From NCBI RefSeq assembly GCF_007829955.1, contig NZ_VIWX01000007.1, forward strand, positions 248,001-312,000: a stretch of 64,000 nt of DNA, given 5' to 3'. The DNA comes from Saccharopolyspora dendranthemae. Lineage in GTDB: Bacteria; Actinomycetota; Actinomycetes; Mycobacteriales; Pseudonocardiaceae. Each line of letters begins with the position of its first letter. The stretch's first letter is position 1. Both the position numbers and the translations under genes were made by a program. This document shows positions 41,260 through 49,493 of the stretch, piece after piece. Under the pieces are notes generated by a model. It made no database searches and had not been told where the DNA came from. It saw only the letters and a program-made list of their open reading frames with translations.

Positions 41260-41931
41260 ATGCAGCCCACAGACGCTGATGGGTTCCCGATCGGTCGCCA
41301 CCCCGGCTGGCCGGCGCGCCTCGGACCGTTGCAGACCTCGCGCGGCACGATCGCGCTGCGCCCGCCGCGCCTGCGCGATGCCGGGCTCTGGAGCCGGACC
41401 CGCCTGCAGGACCGCGAGTACCTGCAGAAATGGGAACCGACCGCGCTCGGCGGCTGGCGGGAGCGCAACGCCCCGGCCGCGTGGCCCGCTCAGTGGGCGG
41501 CCCTGCGCGGCATGGCGCGCCGGGGTCAGGCGCTGCCCTTCGCGATCACGGTGGACGGCGATTTCGCCGGGCAGCTGACCGTCGGCAACGTCGTTCGCGG
41601 CGCGCTGCGCTCGGCCTGGGTGGGCTACTGGGTGGCGAGCAGGCTGGCGGGCGGGGGAGTGGCGCCGGCCGCCGTTGCCCTGGCGGTCGACCACTGCTTC
41701 GGCCCGGTCGGGCTGCACCGGCTGGAGGCCACGGTCCGCCCGGAGAACGAGCGCAGCATCCGCGTGCTGGAGAAGTCGGGTTTCCGCCGCGAGGGGCTGT
41801 TCCACCGCTACCTAGACGTCGCGGGGGCGTGGCGGGACCACTACGTCTACGCGATGACCACCGAGGAAGTCCCGGACGGCGCGGTGACCCGCCTGATCCG
41901 CTCCGGTGGCGCCACGCGCTTCCCTCGTTGA
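41260..41931 (+). CDS. rimJ: GNAT acetyltransferase, RimJ-like
   Basis: 223 residues with the RimJ/RimL GNAT fold: TIALRPPRLRDAGLWSRTR, YWVASRLAGGGVAPAAVALAVDHCF for the acetyl-CoA loop region, and LEATVRPENERSIRVLEKSGFRREGL. N-terminal alpha-acetylation of a ribosomal protein is the classical role; the true target is unknown. ATG 41260 lies six bases after the glp stop, so it is in the same operon. Confidence 0.87.
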   Translation: MQPTDADGFPIGRHPGWPARLGPLQTSRGTIALRPPRLRDAGLWSRTRLQDREYLQKWEPTALGGWRERNAPAAWPAQWAALRGMARRGQALPFAITVDGDFAGQLTVGNVVRGALRSAWVGYWVASRLAGGGVAPAAVALAVDHCFGPVGLHRLEATVRPENERSIRVLEKSGFRREGLFHRYLDVAGAWRDHYVYAMTTEEVPDGAVTRLIRSGGATRFPR

Positions 41932-42085
41932 GATCGATCGCACACCGTCACGGCTGACCTGCGGTCGAGTTGCGCGAATTGGGCCGAATGGTCGCCCGAA
42001 TGAGGGCATTCAGCGGTGCGGAAGCCGACACGCCGGTGTCGATGTTGCTCGCGACTGCTCTGTTCGTGCGGTTCTGTAGTCGATG

Positions 42086-42100
42086 GCGCAACTGTTGCGC
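42086..42100. promoter_or_regulatory. Perfect palindrome upstream of the GlpR-like gene
   Basis: GCGCAACTGTTGCGC in the 258-bp gap between rimJ and the GlpR-like gene. A TAGCGT -10-like hexamer follows near 42134. Possible operator. Confidence 0.4.
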
Positions 42101-42189
42101 GGCGTGGCTGCGGGACACGAGTGACTGATGTGACTAGCGTGGCGATCGCAGATGTGTAACTGCCGGTGGCCAGGGGGAGGTGGCGAGGA

Positions 42190-43086
42190 ATGCCCAGTTC
42201 GTTGATCTTCGCTGCGCTGGCGGCGGCCTGGTTGGTCGTTCTGGTGCCGATGTTCGCCCGCCGCCGGCAGGAAGTGTCCAAGACCACCGATTCCGCGCTC
42301 GCCGCCCGAGTCGTGCGACGCGGTAGTGATCGGCGACCGGCGAGGCCCGGAGCCGCGACAACCGACAGGGTGGAGGTCGGGATGCCTGAACCCGGGCTGG
42401 ACGTGGACGAGCAGGACGTGGACGAGACCTTCGAGGAGTACGACGAGGACTGGCAGCCCGTCAACGGCGAGGACGTCCGGGCCGGTCGCCGCTACCGGCC
42501 GGGCCGGGGTGGCTACGACCCCGAGGCCGCTGCGCTCGTCGCGCGCGCCAAGTACGCCCGCAGGCAGCGCATCGTCCTCACGATGCTGCTTCTCGCGCTG
42601 ACCACCGGACTGCTCGCAGGTCTCGCGTGGACGGTCCTGTGGTGGGGGCACGTCGCCGTCGACCTGTCGCTGGTCGGGTACCTCACCTACCTGCGCCGCC
42701 AGGTCCGAATCGAGGAGGACATCCGGGCCCGCCGCCTCGCCCGCGTCAACGGCGAGCGCGAGCTGGTGGAGGCCGAGGAGGACGAGGCCGACTTCGACGA
42801 GCGCGTCGACTACCGGCACGACGACCTCGACGAGGACTACGACTACGTCGGTGACCCGGAGTTCGACGAGCTCGGCGAGTTCGTCGAGGACTACGAGGAG
42901 GAGGTCGAGGCCGACCGCAGGGTCGAGACCGACCGCCGGCCCCAGCCCATCTCCGCCGAGGACCGCGCCGCCGACATCCGCCCGGTCGTCCCCGGCGTCC
43001 GCGTCGAGATCGACGACGAGGACCCGATGTTCGACGAGCTCGACGAGCGCACCTGGGAGCCCTACCGCAGGGCAGCGGGTGAGTGA
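42190..43086 (+). CDS. Membrane protein of the GlpR/Rv0996 type
   Basis: 298 residues. An N-terminal helix (about 3-22, SLIFAALAAAWLVVLVPMFA) is followed by a basic RRRQE segment, an acidic linker, one or two helices at about 127-165, and a long cytoplasmic tail very rich in Asp/Glu with repeated tyrosines (DYRHDDLDEDYDYVGD). The position after galU-glp-rimJ matches M. tuberculosis Rv0996 and corynebacterial GlpR, the membrane receptor of Glp in division. ATG 42190 has GGGGGAGG about 10 nt upstream. Confidence 0.78.
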   Translation: MPSSLIFAALAAAWLVVLVPMFARRRQEVSKTTDSALAARVVRRGSDRRPARPGAATTDRVEVGMPEPGLDVDEQDVDETFEEYDEDWQPVNGEDVRAGRRYRPGRGGYDPEAAALVARAKYARRQRIVLTMLLLALTTGLLAGLAWTVLWWGHVAVDLSLVGYLTYLRRQVRIEEDIRARRLARVNGERELVEAEEDEADFDERVDYRHDDLDEDYDYVGDPEFDELGEFVEDYEEEVEADRRVETDRRPQPISAEDRAADIRPVVPGVRVEIDDEDPMFDELDERTWEPYRRAAGE

Positions 43087-43177
43087 TCTTCGCGAAGAGG
43101 GGGGTGTCGCAGGACCTCGCTCCGGGGCTTGCTAAGCTTTCCACACAACAAAGCCGGAGGGCTTGAAACTCCGGTGA

Positions 43178-43250
43178 GGGGCTGTAGCGCAGTTGGTAGC
43201 GCGTCTCGTTCGCATCGAGAAGGTCAGGGGTTCGATTCCCCTCAGCTCCA
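43178..43250 (+). tRNA. tRNA-Ala (anticodon CGC)
   Basis: Acceptor GGGGCTG/CAGCTCC (one G-T pair), D-arm GCGC/GCGC, anticodon stem TCTCG/CGAGA around TTCGCAT, T-arm AGGGG-TTCGATT-CCCCT, discriminator A; CCA follows only partly. Confidence 0.96.
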
Positions 43251-43259
43251 CAGAACGAC

Positions 43260-43302
43260 CGGGCGGTGCAGTTCGCGGATCAGCGAACGCACCGCCCGTT
43301 TC
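43260..43302 (+). terminator. Terminator after tRNA-Ala
   Basis: Stem CGGGCGGTGC plus GTTCGC pairing with GCGAAC and GCACCGCCCG, one bulged base, then TTTCGTCTTT. Confidence 0.8.
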
Positions 43303-43360
43303 GTCTTTCATGCCCCCGGACCTCCGCCGAAGCGGCCCGGCAGCGATCAGCGCTGGAGCA

Positions 43361-43431
43361 TCCCAGTTTTAGTCCAAACCGAGCCATGATCATGTCCGAA
43401 ATGTCGGCTCAGTTATGACTAAAACTGGGAC
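43361..43431. repeat. Interspersed hairpin element, copy B
   Basis: Same element as 32407-32478, 69 of 71 bases identical, same orientation. Arms 43361-43385 and 43406-43430; two changes in the right arm weaken the stem. Lies between tRNA-Ala (+) and the convergent araC-type gene (-). Confidence 0.9.
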
Positions 43432-43444
43432 CTGGTGCGTGGCC

Positions 43445-44380
43445 CTATGGGCAGCGGAGGGTGTGGGAGGGGGTTGTGCCGTAGGTGCGGCGGTATTCGG
43501 CTGCGAAGCGGCCGAGGTGGGTGAAGCCCCAGCTGTGGGCCGCGTCGGCGACGGTCTCGGCCTGTCCGCTGAGCAGGTCCGCGTGCACTCGGCGCAGCCG
43601 GATCGCGGTGAGCTCCTGCGTCGGGGTGCGACCCAGGTAGCGGCGGAAGCCCTGCTGGAGCCGTCGGATGCCGACGCCTGCCGTGCGCGCCAGTTCTGAC
43701 GCCGTCCACTCGTGCGCCGGGTCGGCCTCCATCGCCTCGACCACCCGGGACACGATCCGAGGCCGCATCTCGCCGTGCGCCGTCGCCTCCGGGAAGCAGG
43801 CGGTGACGAACGCGGCGGACAGCGTGCCCGCCAGCCTGCGGCACACGCGCGGATCGCTCGCCAGCTCCGGGTCGGCCAGCGCTTCGGTCCCGATGGAGGT
43901 CAGCAGCGCCATCCAGGTCCGGCCCCCGCCGGAACGCAGGTCCAGCTGGGCGGGGAGGCGGTCGACGGGCAGGCCGACGAGGGAGGCGACCTCCTCGGCC
44001 AGGTAGTCGCGGTCGACGCGCATCCCGACGATGGAGCAGTCAGCCGACCAGCGCGTCATCCGGGTCGGCTGGTCCGGCGGGCACACCGTCGCCTGCCCGT
44101 CGAGCGAGAGGACGTGCCTGCCGCCGACCTGTGCTTCGAGGATCCCGCTGCGCGGCACGTTCACCGCCCAGGCACCGGGGTGGTCCGATTCGACCGCGAC
44201 CTCCGAGCCCCAGCCGATGCGCGCCAGCCGGAGCGGTCCGAGGTCGACTGCTCGCAGCTCAGCAGGGCCGGACGCCCGGGTCTTGACCGCCAGCGCGTGC
44301 GGGAAGTAGGCGCGCGCCACCGAGGCGGAGAAGCCGTCCAGCTCCTCGCCCGAGGCCGTCAGCGCTCCCGCACGTCCCAT
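43445..44380 (-). CDS. AraC-family regulator of the HpaBC-type operon
   Basis: 311 residues. N-terminal AraC_binding_2-type sensor (GWGSEVAVESDHPGAWAVNVPRSG), then the two-HTH DNA-binding domain: EWTASELARTAGVGIRRLQQGFRRYLGRTPTQEL and ETVADAAHSWGFTHLGRFAAEYRRTYGTTPSHTLR. ATG 44380 has AAGGAG 6 nt upstream. It is divergent from hpaC/hpaB with a 181-bp gap, so it is the likely activator of aromatic degradation genes here. Confidence 0.88.
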   Translation of the reverse strand: MGRAGALTASGEELDGFSASVARAYFPHALAVKTRASGPAELRAVDLGPLRLARIGWGSEVAVESDHPGAWAVNVPRSGILEAQVGGRHVLSLDGQATVCPPDQPTRMTRWSADCSIVGMRVDRDYLAEEVASLVGLPVDRLPAQLDLRSGGGRTWMALLTSIGTEALADPELASDPRVCRRLAGTLSAAFVTACFPEATAHGEMRPRIVSRVVEAMEADPAHEWTASELARTAGVGIRRLQQGFRRYLGRTPTQELTAIRLRRVHADLLSGQAETVADAAHSWGFTHLGRFAAEYRRTYGTTPSHTLRCP

Positions 44381-44561
44381 GGCACTCCTTCGCGATTGGC
44401 CGATCGTACGCGGCCAGACGTGTCCCACGTAACGCTGAAAAGCCCTCCGGTTCGCAATCCGGCTGGTGCTTTCGCCGAGTGGATCGCCAGGCCTCTCGCG
44501 CGCTCCTACTGTCACCGAACACCGCATCACCGCAGGTCTTGACTCTGCAAAGGAGCAGCAC

Positions 44562-45113
44562 ATGGATCCGCGCACCCTGCGATCGGCCTTCGGCCGCTTC
44601 GCGACCGGAGTCACCGTGATCACCTGCCGCACGCAGGACGGGCGGTACCACGGCGCGACGGTCACGGCCTTCACCCCGATCTCGCTCGATCCGCCGCTGG
44701 TGCAGGTCGCGTTGACGCGCAAGGCCAAGGCGACCGGGCACCTGGAGGGAGCGGCGTTCGCGGTCAACGTGCTGGCCGCCGACCAGGTCGACGTGGCCAT
44801 GCACTTCGCGGGACGCCCGGGGACCGATCCGCTCCCGTGGATCGACAGCGGGGGAGTGCCCGCGCTGTCAGGCACCGCCGCGACCGTCGTCTGCGACCCG
44901 TGGCGCGCCGACGACGGAGGCGACCACGTGCTGTTCCTCGGCGAGTGCGTCGAGGTCCGGACGAGCGAGCGCACTCCGCTGCTGTTCCACGACAGCGCCT
45001 TCCACCACCTCGGCCTGCGCACGTCCGACACCGTCTGGCTCGGCTGCCAGGACGACCCGCACGCCGGCTGGTTCGACGAGACCGCCCGGTTCGAGCCCGC
45101 GCCGAGCCGCTGA
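44562..45113 (+). CDS. Flavin reductase component (HpaC-like)
   Basis: 183 residues: RSAFGRFATGVTVITC, GATVTAFTPISLDPPLVQVAL and AVNVLAADQ are the flavin reductase fold that supplies FADH2 or FMNH2 to a two-component monooxygenase. AAAGGAG lies 6-8 nt before ATG 44562. The oxygenase gene follows after 32 nt. Confidence 0.9.
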   Translation: MDPRTLRSAFGRFATGVTVITCRTQDGRYHGATVTAFTPISLDPPLVQVALTRKAKATGHLEGAAFAVNVLAADQVDVAMHFAGRPGTDPLPWIDSGGVPALSGTAATVVCDPWRADDGGDHVLFLGECVEVRTSERTPLLFHDSAFHHLGLRTSDTVWLGCQDDPHAGWFDETARFEPAPSR

Positions 45114-45145
45114 GAACACCCCCACTGAGATCGAAGGAGAAGCAG

Positions 45146-46735
45146 ATGACCGACACCCTGGACTCCGCGACCGAGGAGTCCGCGACGAGCGCTCCCACGA
45201 CCAACCCGGCTGCGGACGCCCCTGCCAACCAGCAGAAGAACTTCGCTTCACGGCCGATGACGGGTGACGAGTACATCGAGAGCCTGCGCGACGGCAGGGA
45301 GATCTACCTCCACGGCGAGCGGGTCGAGGACGTCACCGAGCACCCCGCTTTCCGCAACCCCGTGCGCATGACCGCGCGCCTCTACGACGCGATGCACACC
45401 GGGCCGCACGTCGACACCCTCACCGTGCCGACCGACACCGGCAACGGCGGCACGACGATGCCGTTCTTCAAGACCCCGACGTCGTCGGCCGACCTGATCA
45501 AGGAGCGCGACGCGATCGCCCAGTGGGCACGTCTCACCTGGGGCTGGATGGGCCGCAGCCCCGACTACAAGGCGAGCTTCCTGGGCACGCTGCACGCCAA
45601 CAAGGAGCTCTACGCGCCGTTCCAGGCCAACGCCGAGCGCTGGTACCGGGAGTCGCAGGAGAAGGTCCTCTACTGGAACCACGCGATCATCAACCCGCCG
45701 GTGGATCGGCAGCTGCCGCCGGACGAGGTGGGCGACGTCTACATGAAGGTGGAGAAGGAGACCGACGCCGGGCTGGTCGTCTCGGGCGCCAAGGTGGTCG
45801 CCACCGGGTCGGCGATCACCAACTACAACTTCATCGCCCACTACGGCCTGCCGATCCGCAAGAAGCAGTTCGCGCTGATCTGCACGGTGCCGATGGACGC
45901 TCCGGGCATCAAGCTGATCTGCCGTCCTTCCTACACCGAGCAGGCCGCTCGCAACGGCACGCCGTTCGACTACCCGCTGTCGAGCCGCATGGACGAGAAC
46001 GACACGATCTTCGTCTTCGACAACGTGCTGGTGCCCTGGGAGAACGTCTTCATGTACGGCGACGTGGACCGGGTCAACTCGTTCTTCCCGCAGTCGGGAT
46101 TCCTGCCCCGGTTCACCTTCCAGGGCTGCACCCGGCTGGCGGTCAAGCTCGACTTCATCGCCGGTCTCCTGATGAAGGCGCTCGACGCGACCGGTTCCGG
46201 CGGTTTCCGCGGGGTGCAGACGCGGGTCGGTGAGGTCATCGGGTGGCGAAACCTGTTCTGGTCGCTCACCGAATCGATGGCGCGCGATCCCGAGCCGTGG
46301 GTGGGCGACGCCGTGATCCCCAAGCTGGAGTACGGGCTGACCTACCGGATGTTCATGATCCACGGCTACCCGCGGATCAAGGAGATCATCGAGCAGGACG
46401 TCGCCTCGGGCCTGATCTACCTTCCCTCCGGCGCGGCGGACTTCCAGAGCCCCGACGTCCGGCCGTACCTCGACAAGTACGTCCGCGGTTCGCACGGCAT
46501 CACCGCGGTCGACCGGGTCAAGGTGATGAAGGCGCTGTGGGACGCGATCGGATCCGAGTTCGGCGGGAGGCACGAGCTCTACGAGCGCAACTACTCGGGC
46601 AACCACGAGAACGTGAAGGCCGAGCTGCTGTTCGCCGCGCAGAACCGCGGTGGCGTCGACCAGATGAAGGGCCTGGCCGAGGAGTTCCTCGACGAGTACG
46701 ACCTCGACGGCTGGAAGGTCCCGGACCTCTTCTGA
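45146..46735 (+). CDS. hpaB: 4-hydroxyphenylacetate 3-hydroxylase oxygenase (HpaB-like)
   Basis: 529 residues, the acyl-CoA dehydrogenase-like fold of HpaB. After a disordered Ala/Thr-rich start: RPMTGDEYIESLRDGREIYLHGERVEDVTEHPAFRN, HAIINPPVDR, GSAITNYNFIAHY, FVFDNVLVPWENVF, and AELLFAAQNRGG near the end. Uses reduced flavin from the upstream HpaC-like enzyme to hydroxylate a phenol ortho to the OH. The real phenolic substrate is unknown. GAAGGAG precedes the ATG; a perfect terminator follows. Confidence 0.88.
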   Translation: MTDTLDSATEESATSAPTTNPAADAPANQQKNFASRPMTGDEYIESLRDGREIYLHGERVEDVTEHPAFRNPVRMTARLYDAMHTGPHVDTLTVPTDTGNGGTTMPFFKTPTSSADLIKERDAIAQWARLTWGWMGRSPDYKASFLGTLHANKELYAPFQANAERWYRESQEKVLYWNHAIINPPVDRQLPPDEVGDVYMKVEKETDAGLVVSGAKVVATGSAITNYNFIAHYGLPIRKKQFALICTVPMDAPGIKLICRPSYTEQAARNGTPFDYPLSSRMDENDTIFVFDNVLVPWENVFMYGDVDRVNSFFPQSGFLPRFTFQGCTRLAVKLDFIAGLLMKALDATGSGGFRGVQTRVGEVIGWRNLFWSLTESMARDPEPWVGDAVIPKLEYGLTYRMFMIHGYPRIKEIIEQDVASGLIYLPSGAADFQSPDVRPYLDKYVRGSHGITAVDRVKVMKALWDAIGSEFGGRHELYERNYSGNHENVKAELLFAAQNRGGVDQMKGLAEEFLDEYDLDGWKVPDLF

Positions 46736-46749
46736 GACCGGTCCCGGCA

Positions 46750-46782
46750 GCGGGCGCCGAACCACGTCGGTTCGGCGCCCGC
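46750..46782 (+). terminator. Terminator after hpaB
   Basis: Perfect 14-bp stem, ACGTC loop, starting 14 nt after the stop codon. Confidence 0.8.
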
Positions 46783-46798
46783 GAGCCCGGCCCAGGCG

Positions 46799-48442
46799 AT
46801 GACCGGGTATTCGTTCCGCGCTCCGCTGGGGCGGGACCGCGCTGTGCCCGACATCGTGCGGCCGCGCTCGATTACCGTGGCGCGCGTGACTCCTGCCCGC
46901 GTGCTCGTGCGGTACCTCCCCTCGTTCCTGAAGGCCGACGTCCGGTTGGAGGACGCCGACGGGAGGGTGCTCGCGGACTTGACGCGAGTCGTCGTCGCCG
47001 CGGTGGTGGTGCTGGCGAACCTGATCGGGACCGTGGTGGTCCTCGCGCTCAACCTCGTGGTTATCCCGCTGCCGCCGAACGGCAAGCTGCCCAACGGCTT
47101 CTACATCCTGGCTGCGGCCGCGTACCTGCTGCTCGCGGCGCTGATCGGCGTCGTCGCGGGGATCCGGGGGCAGCGGGGGCTCAACCGGTGGCTCGCCTCC
47201 GGCGGTCCGGCCACCGACCGGCTGCGGGCGGGGGTGCTGCGGCTGCCGTTGCGCGTGTTCTGGCTGCAGGTGTGGCTGTGGATCGGTGGCGCCGTCGTGT
47301 TCGCCGTCTTCGAGGCGAGTCGTGACGTCGAACGCGGCGCGTGGGTGGGCGTCATCGTGGTCCTCACCGGCGTGACCACGGCCGCGTGCGCCTACCTGCT
47401 GATCGAGCGGCTGCTCCGGCCCGTCGCGGCGCGGCTGCTCACCGGGGTCGACCCGAACGACCTGCGGGTCGGTCGGGGTGTGGCGGTGCGCAGCGTCCTG
47501 GCGTGGGCGCTGGGCAGCTGCGTGCCGATGGCGGGGTTGTTCATGCTGGGGCTGCGGACCTTGGCCCCCTCGCAGGTGACCGACACCCAGCTGGCCGTGG
47601 CGATGGTGGCGCTGGCCGGCACGGCGCTGGTGATCGGCATGCTCACCGTGTACCTGGCGGCTCGGGCGACGGCGGACCCGATCAGCGGTGTCGCGGTCGC
47701 CCTGGCCGAGGTGCGGAGGGGACGTTTCGACATCCGGATCCCCGTGTACGACGGCACCGAGATCGGGCGGCTGCAATCCGGTTTCAACGAGATGGTCGAG
47801 GGATTGGCCGAACGGGAGCAGATCCGGTCCGCGTTCGGCACCTACGTCGATCCGGCCATCGCCGACCACATCCTCCGGGAAGGAACGGATCTCTCCGGCG
47901 AAGAGGTGGAGGTGTCGATCATGTTCATCGACATCCGCGACTTCACCGGGCTCTCCGAGACCATCTCCGCGACCGAGATCGTCGGCACGATCAACCGGCT
48001 CTTCGAGCGAGCCGTGCCGGTGATCCGGGAGCACGGCGGTCACGTGGACAAGTTCGTCGGTGACGGGCTGCTGGCGGTGTTCGGCGCGCCCCGGCGCGTC
48101 GCCGACCACCCGAGGCGGGCGGTGCTGGCGGCGCTGGCGATCGCGGCGGCCGTGCGGGAGGAGTTCGGCGGTGGTCTGTCGGTCGGGATCGGGGTCAACA
48201 CCGGAACCGTCGTGGCGGGCAACGTCGGTGGTGCGGGGCGTTTCGAGTTCTCCGTCATCGGTGACCCGGTGAACGTGGCCGCGCGGATCGAGGCCGCGAC
48301 CCGGCGGACCGGCGACACGATCCTGATCTCCCAGCGCACCCGCGAGCTGGTCGCCGACCTCGAGATCGAGCTCGGCGAGCGGCCGGACTTGGAGCTGAAG
48401 GGAAAGTCCGAGCCCGTATCCCTGTACGCGGTGCAGGCGTAG
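46799..48442 (+). CDS. Membrane class III adenylate cyclase with HAMP domain
   Basis: 547 residues from ATG 46799. The start is doubtful because a terminator ends only 16 nt upstream; GTG 46877 (VARVTPARVLVRY) is an alternative. Six membrane helices (about 65-300), a HAMP domain (ADPISGVAVALAEVRRGRFDIRIP) and a cyclase domain follow. Catalytic residues are complete: metal Asp in FIDIRDFTG and VGDG, adenine-selecting Lys in DKFVGDG and Asp in GDPVNVA, transition-state Asn/Arg in NVAARIEAA. It resembles the Rv1318c-Rv1320c/Rv3645 group. Its last 43 coding bases recur at 56158-56200. Confidence 0.87.
   Translation: MTGYSFRAPLGRDRAVPDIVRPRSITVARVTPARVLVRYLPSFLKADVRLEDADGRVLADLTRVVVAAVVVLANLIGTVVVLALNLVVIPLPPNGKLPNGFYILAAAAYLLLAALIGVVAGIRGQRGLNRWLASGGPATDRLRAGVLRLPLRVFWLQVWLWIGGAVVFAVFEASRDVERGAWVGVIVVLTGVTTAACAYLLIERLLRPVAARLLTGVDPNDLRVGRGVAVRSVLAWALGSCVPMAGLFMLGLRTLAPSQVTDTQLAVAMVALAGTALVIGMLTVYLAARATADPISGVAVALAEVRRGRFDIRIPVYDGTEIGRLQSGFNEMVEGLAEREQIRSAFGTYVDPAIADHILREGTDLSGEEVEVSIMFIDIRDFTGLSETISATEIVGTINRLFERAVPVIREHGGHVDKFVGDGLLAVFGAPRRVADHPRRAVLAALAIAAAVREEFGGGLSVGIGVNTGTVVAGNVGGAGRFEFSVIGDPVNVAARIEAATRRTGDTILISQRTRELVADLEIELGERPDLELKGKSEPVSLYAVQA
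48391..48433 (+). repeat. 43-bp direct repeat, left copy (cyclase 3' end)
   Basis: Identical to 56158-56200, 7.8 kb away. Encodes ELKGKSEPVSLYAV at the end of the cyclase. The shared TAGCGG right after a short diverged stretch extends the similarity. It lies just outside the ArsR/hydrogenase-like block. Confidence 0.92.
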
Positions 48443-48484
48443 CGGATCACGAGGAGCTCGACGGGCTGTTGGATTCGTGAACTG

Positions 48485-48510
48485 AGCAATTGCTAATGTT
48501 TGCAATTGCT
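48485..48510. promoter_or_regulatory. Candidate ArsR operator
   Basis: Palindrome AGCAATTGCT (48485-48494) and a second GCAATTGC (48502-48509), 17 bp apart, in an AT-rich stretch about 80 nt before the arsR-type ATG. Confidence 0.55.
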
Positions 48511-48587
48511 GACCTGTTGTGTTCAGGTGAGCGGCGTGGCCGTGCGCGGTTGCGCACCCGCATCGAGCGTTCCTCGGAGGGAGCCGG

Positions 48588-48932
48588 ATGAGCACGCCGC
48601 TGTATCAGCTGAAGGCGGAGTTCTTCAAAACACTGGGACATCCTGCGCGGATTCGAGTCCTGGAGCTGCTGAGCGATCGCGAGCACGCCGTCTCCGAAAT
48701 GCTCCCCGAAGTCGGGATCGAATCGGCGAACCTCTCGCAGCAGCTGGCGGTGCTGCGCCGAGCCGGACTGGTGACCACGCGCAAGGAGGGGTCCGCCGTC
48801 TACTACTCGCTGACCAGCCCGCACGTGGCGGAACTGCTGACCGTCGCGCGCACGATCCTGACCAGGGTGCTCACCGGCCAGGCCGAGCTGCTCAACGACC
48901 TGCGCAGTCCTGGCGAGTCGACGAGCGCGTGA
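48588..48932 (+). CDS. ArsR-family regulator (Rv0081-like)
   Basis: 114 residues: LYQLKAEFFKTLGHPARIRVLELLSDREHAVSEML, then ESANLSQQLAVLRRAGLVTTRKEGSAVYYSL. No Cys, so it is not a thiol metal sensor. Near-identical in layout and length to M. tuberculosis Rv0081, a hypoxia-linked repressor that heads the Rv0082-Rv0087 hydrogenase-like operon, just as here. GGAGG stands 7 nt before the ATG. It should control the following six genes and itself. Confidence 0.9.
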   Translation: MSTPLYQLKAEFFKTLGHPARIRVLELLSDREHAVSEMLPEVGIESANLSQQLAVLRRAGLVTTRKEGSAVYYSLTSPHVAELLTVARTILTRVLTGQAELLNDLRSPGESTSA

Positions 48933-49013
48933 GCTGCGGTCATCCCGTCGCACCGGGGTCCTGCGGCGCGGCGGGATGACCGCTTCCCTCGGACGAGGAA
49001 GTGGGAGCACCCC

Positions 49014-49493
49014 GTGTTGAACCTGTGGCGCAAGATCCGCCGGACCGGGCGGGTCGCCGAACCCGCGCCGCCGCGGAGCGACGAGCCGGCCCTGGCTGCG
49101 GAACTCGGTGGCTCGGTGCAGATCCGGCACGTGGACGCCGGATCGTGCAACGGCTGCGAGGTCGAGATCGGGTCCGCGTTCGGTCCCGTGCACGACGCCG
49201 AGCGCTACGGCGCTCGCCTGGTCGCGTCACCTCGTCATGCGGACGCGCTGCTGGTGACCGGACCGGTGACCCGCAACATGGCGGAGCCGCTGCGGCGGAC
49301 CTACGAGGCGCTGCCGGAGCCGAAGTTCGTCGTGGCCGTGGGTGACTGCGCTCGCAACTGCGGGGTGTTCGCCGAGGCCTACGGGGTCGCCGGCGCCGTG
49401 CGGGACGTGGTGCCGGTGGACGTGGAGATCGCGGGTTGTCCGCCCCGGCCGGAGGAGATCGTCGATGGCCTGCGGAAGTTGACCGGTCGATGA
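49014..49493 (+). CDS. Small electron-transfer subunit, NuoB/HycG-like (Rv0082 type)
   Basis: 159 residues: SCNGCEVEI, VGDCARNCGVF and AGCPPRPE provide the four Cys ligands of a proximal 4Fe-4S cluster in the NuoB/HycG fold, with LLVTGPVTRNM. GTG 49014 has GGGAG about 8 nt upstream. It overlaps the next gene by ATGA. It is the electron entry or exit partner of the large subunit encoded at the end of the operon. Confidence 0.9.
   Translation: MLNLWRKIRRTGRVAEPAPPRSDEPALAAELGGSVQIRHVDAGSCNGCEVEIGSAFGPVHDAERYGARLVASPRHADALLVTGPVTRNMAEPLRRTYEALPEPKFVVAVGDCARNCGVFAEAYGVAGAVRDVVPVDVEIAGCPPRPEEIVDGLRKLTGR

Noticed and set aside
43178..43431. tRNA-Ala as an integration site with the hairpin element as att
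   Set aside because: The repeat does not overlap the tRNA 3' end, and its other copy is not near a tRNA or integrase.
45248..48595. 1115-residue open frame on the minus strand
   Set aside because: Antisense to hpaB and the adenylate cyclase, low-complexity His/Arg/Asp-rich, no domain; a product of high GC content.
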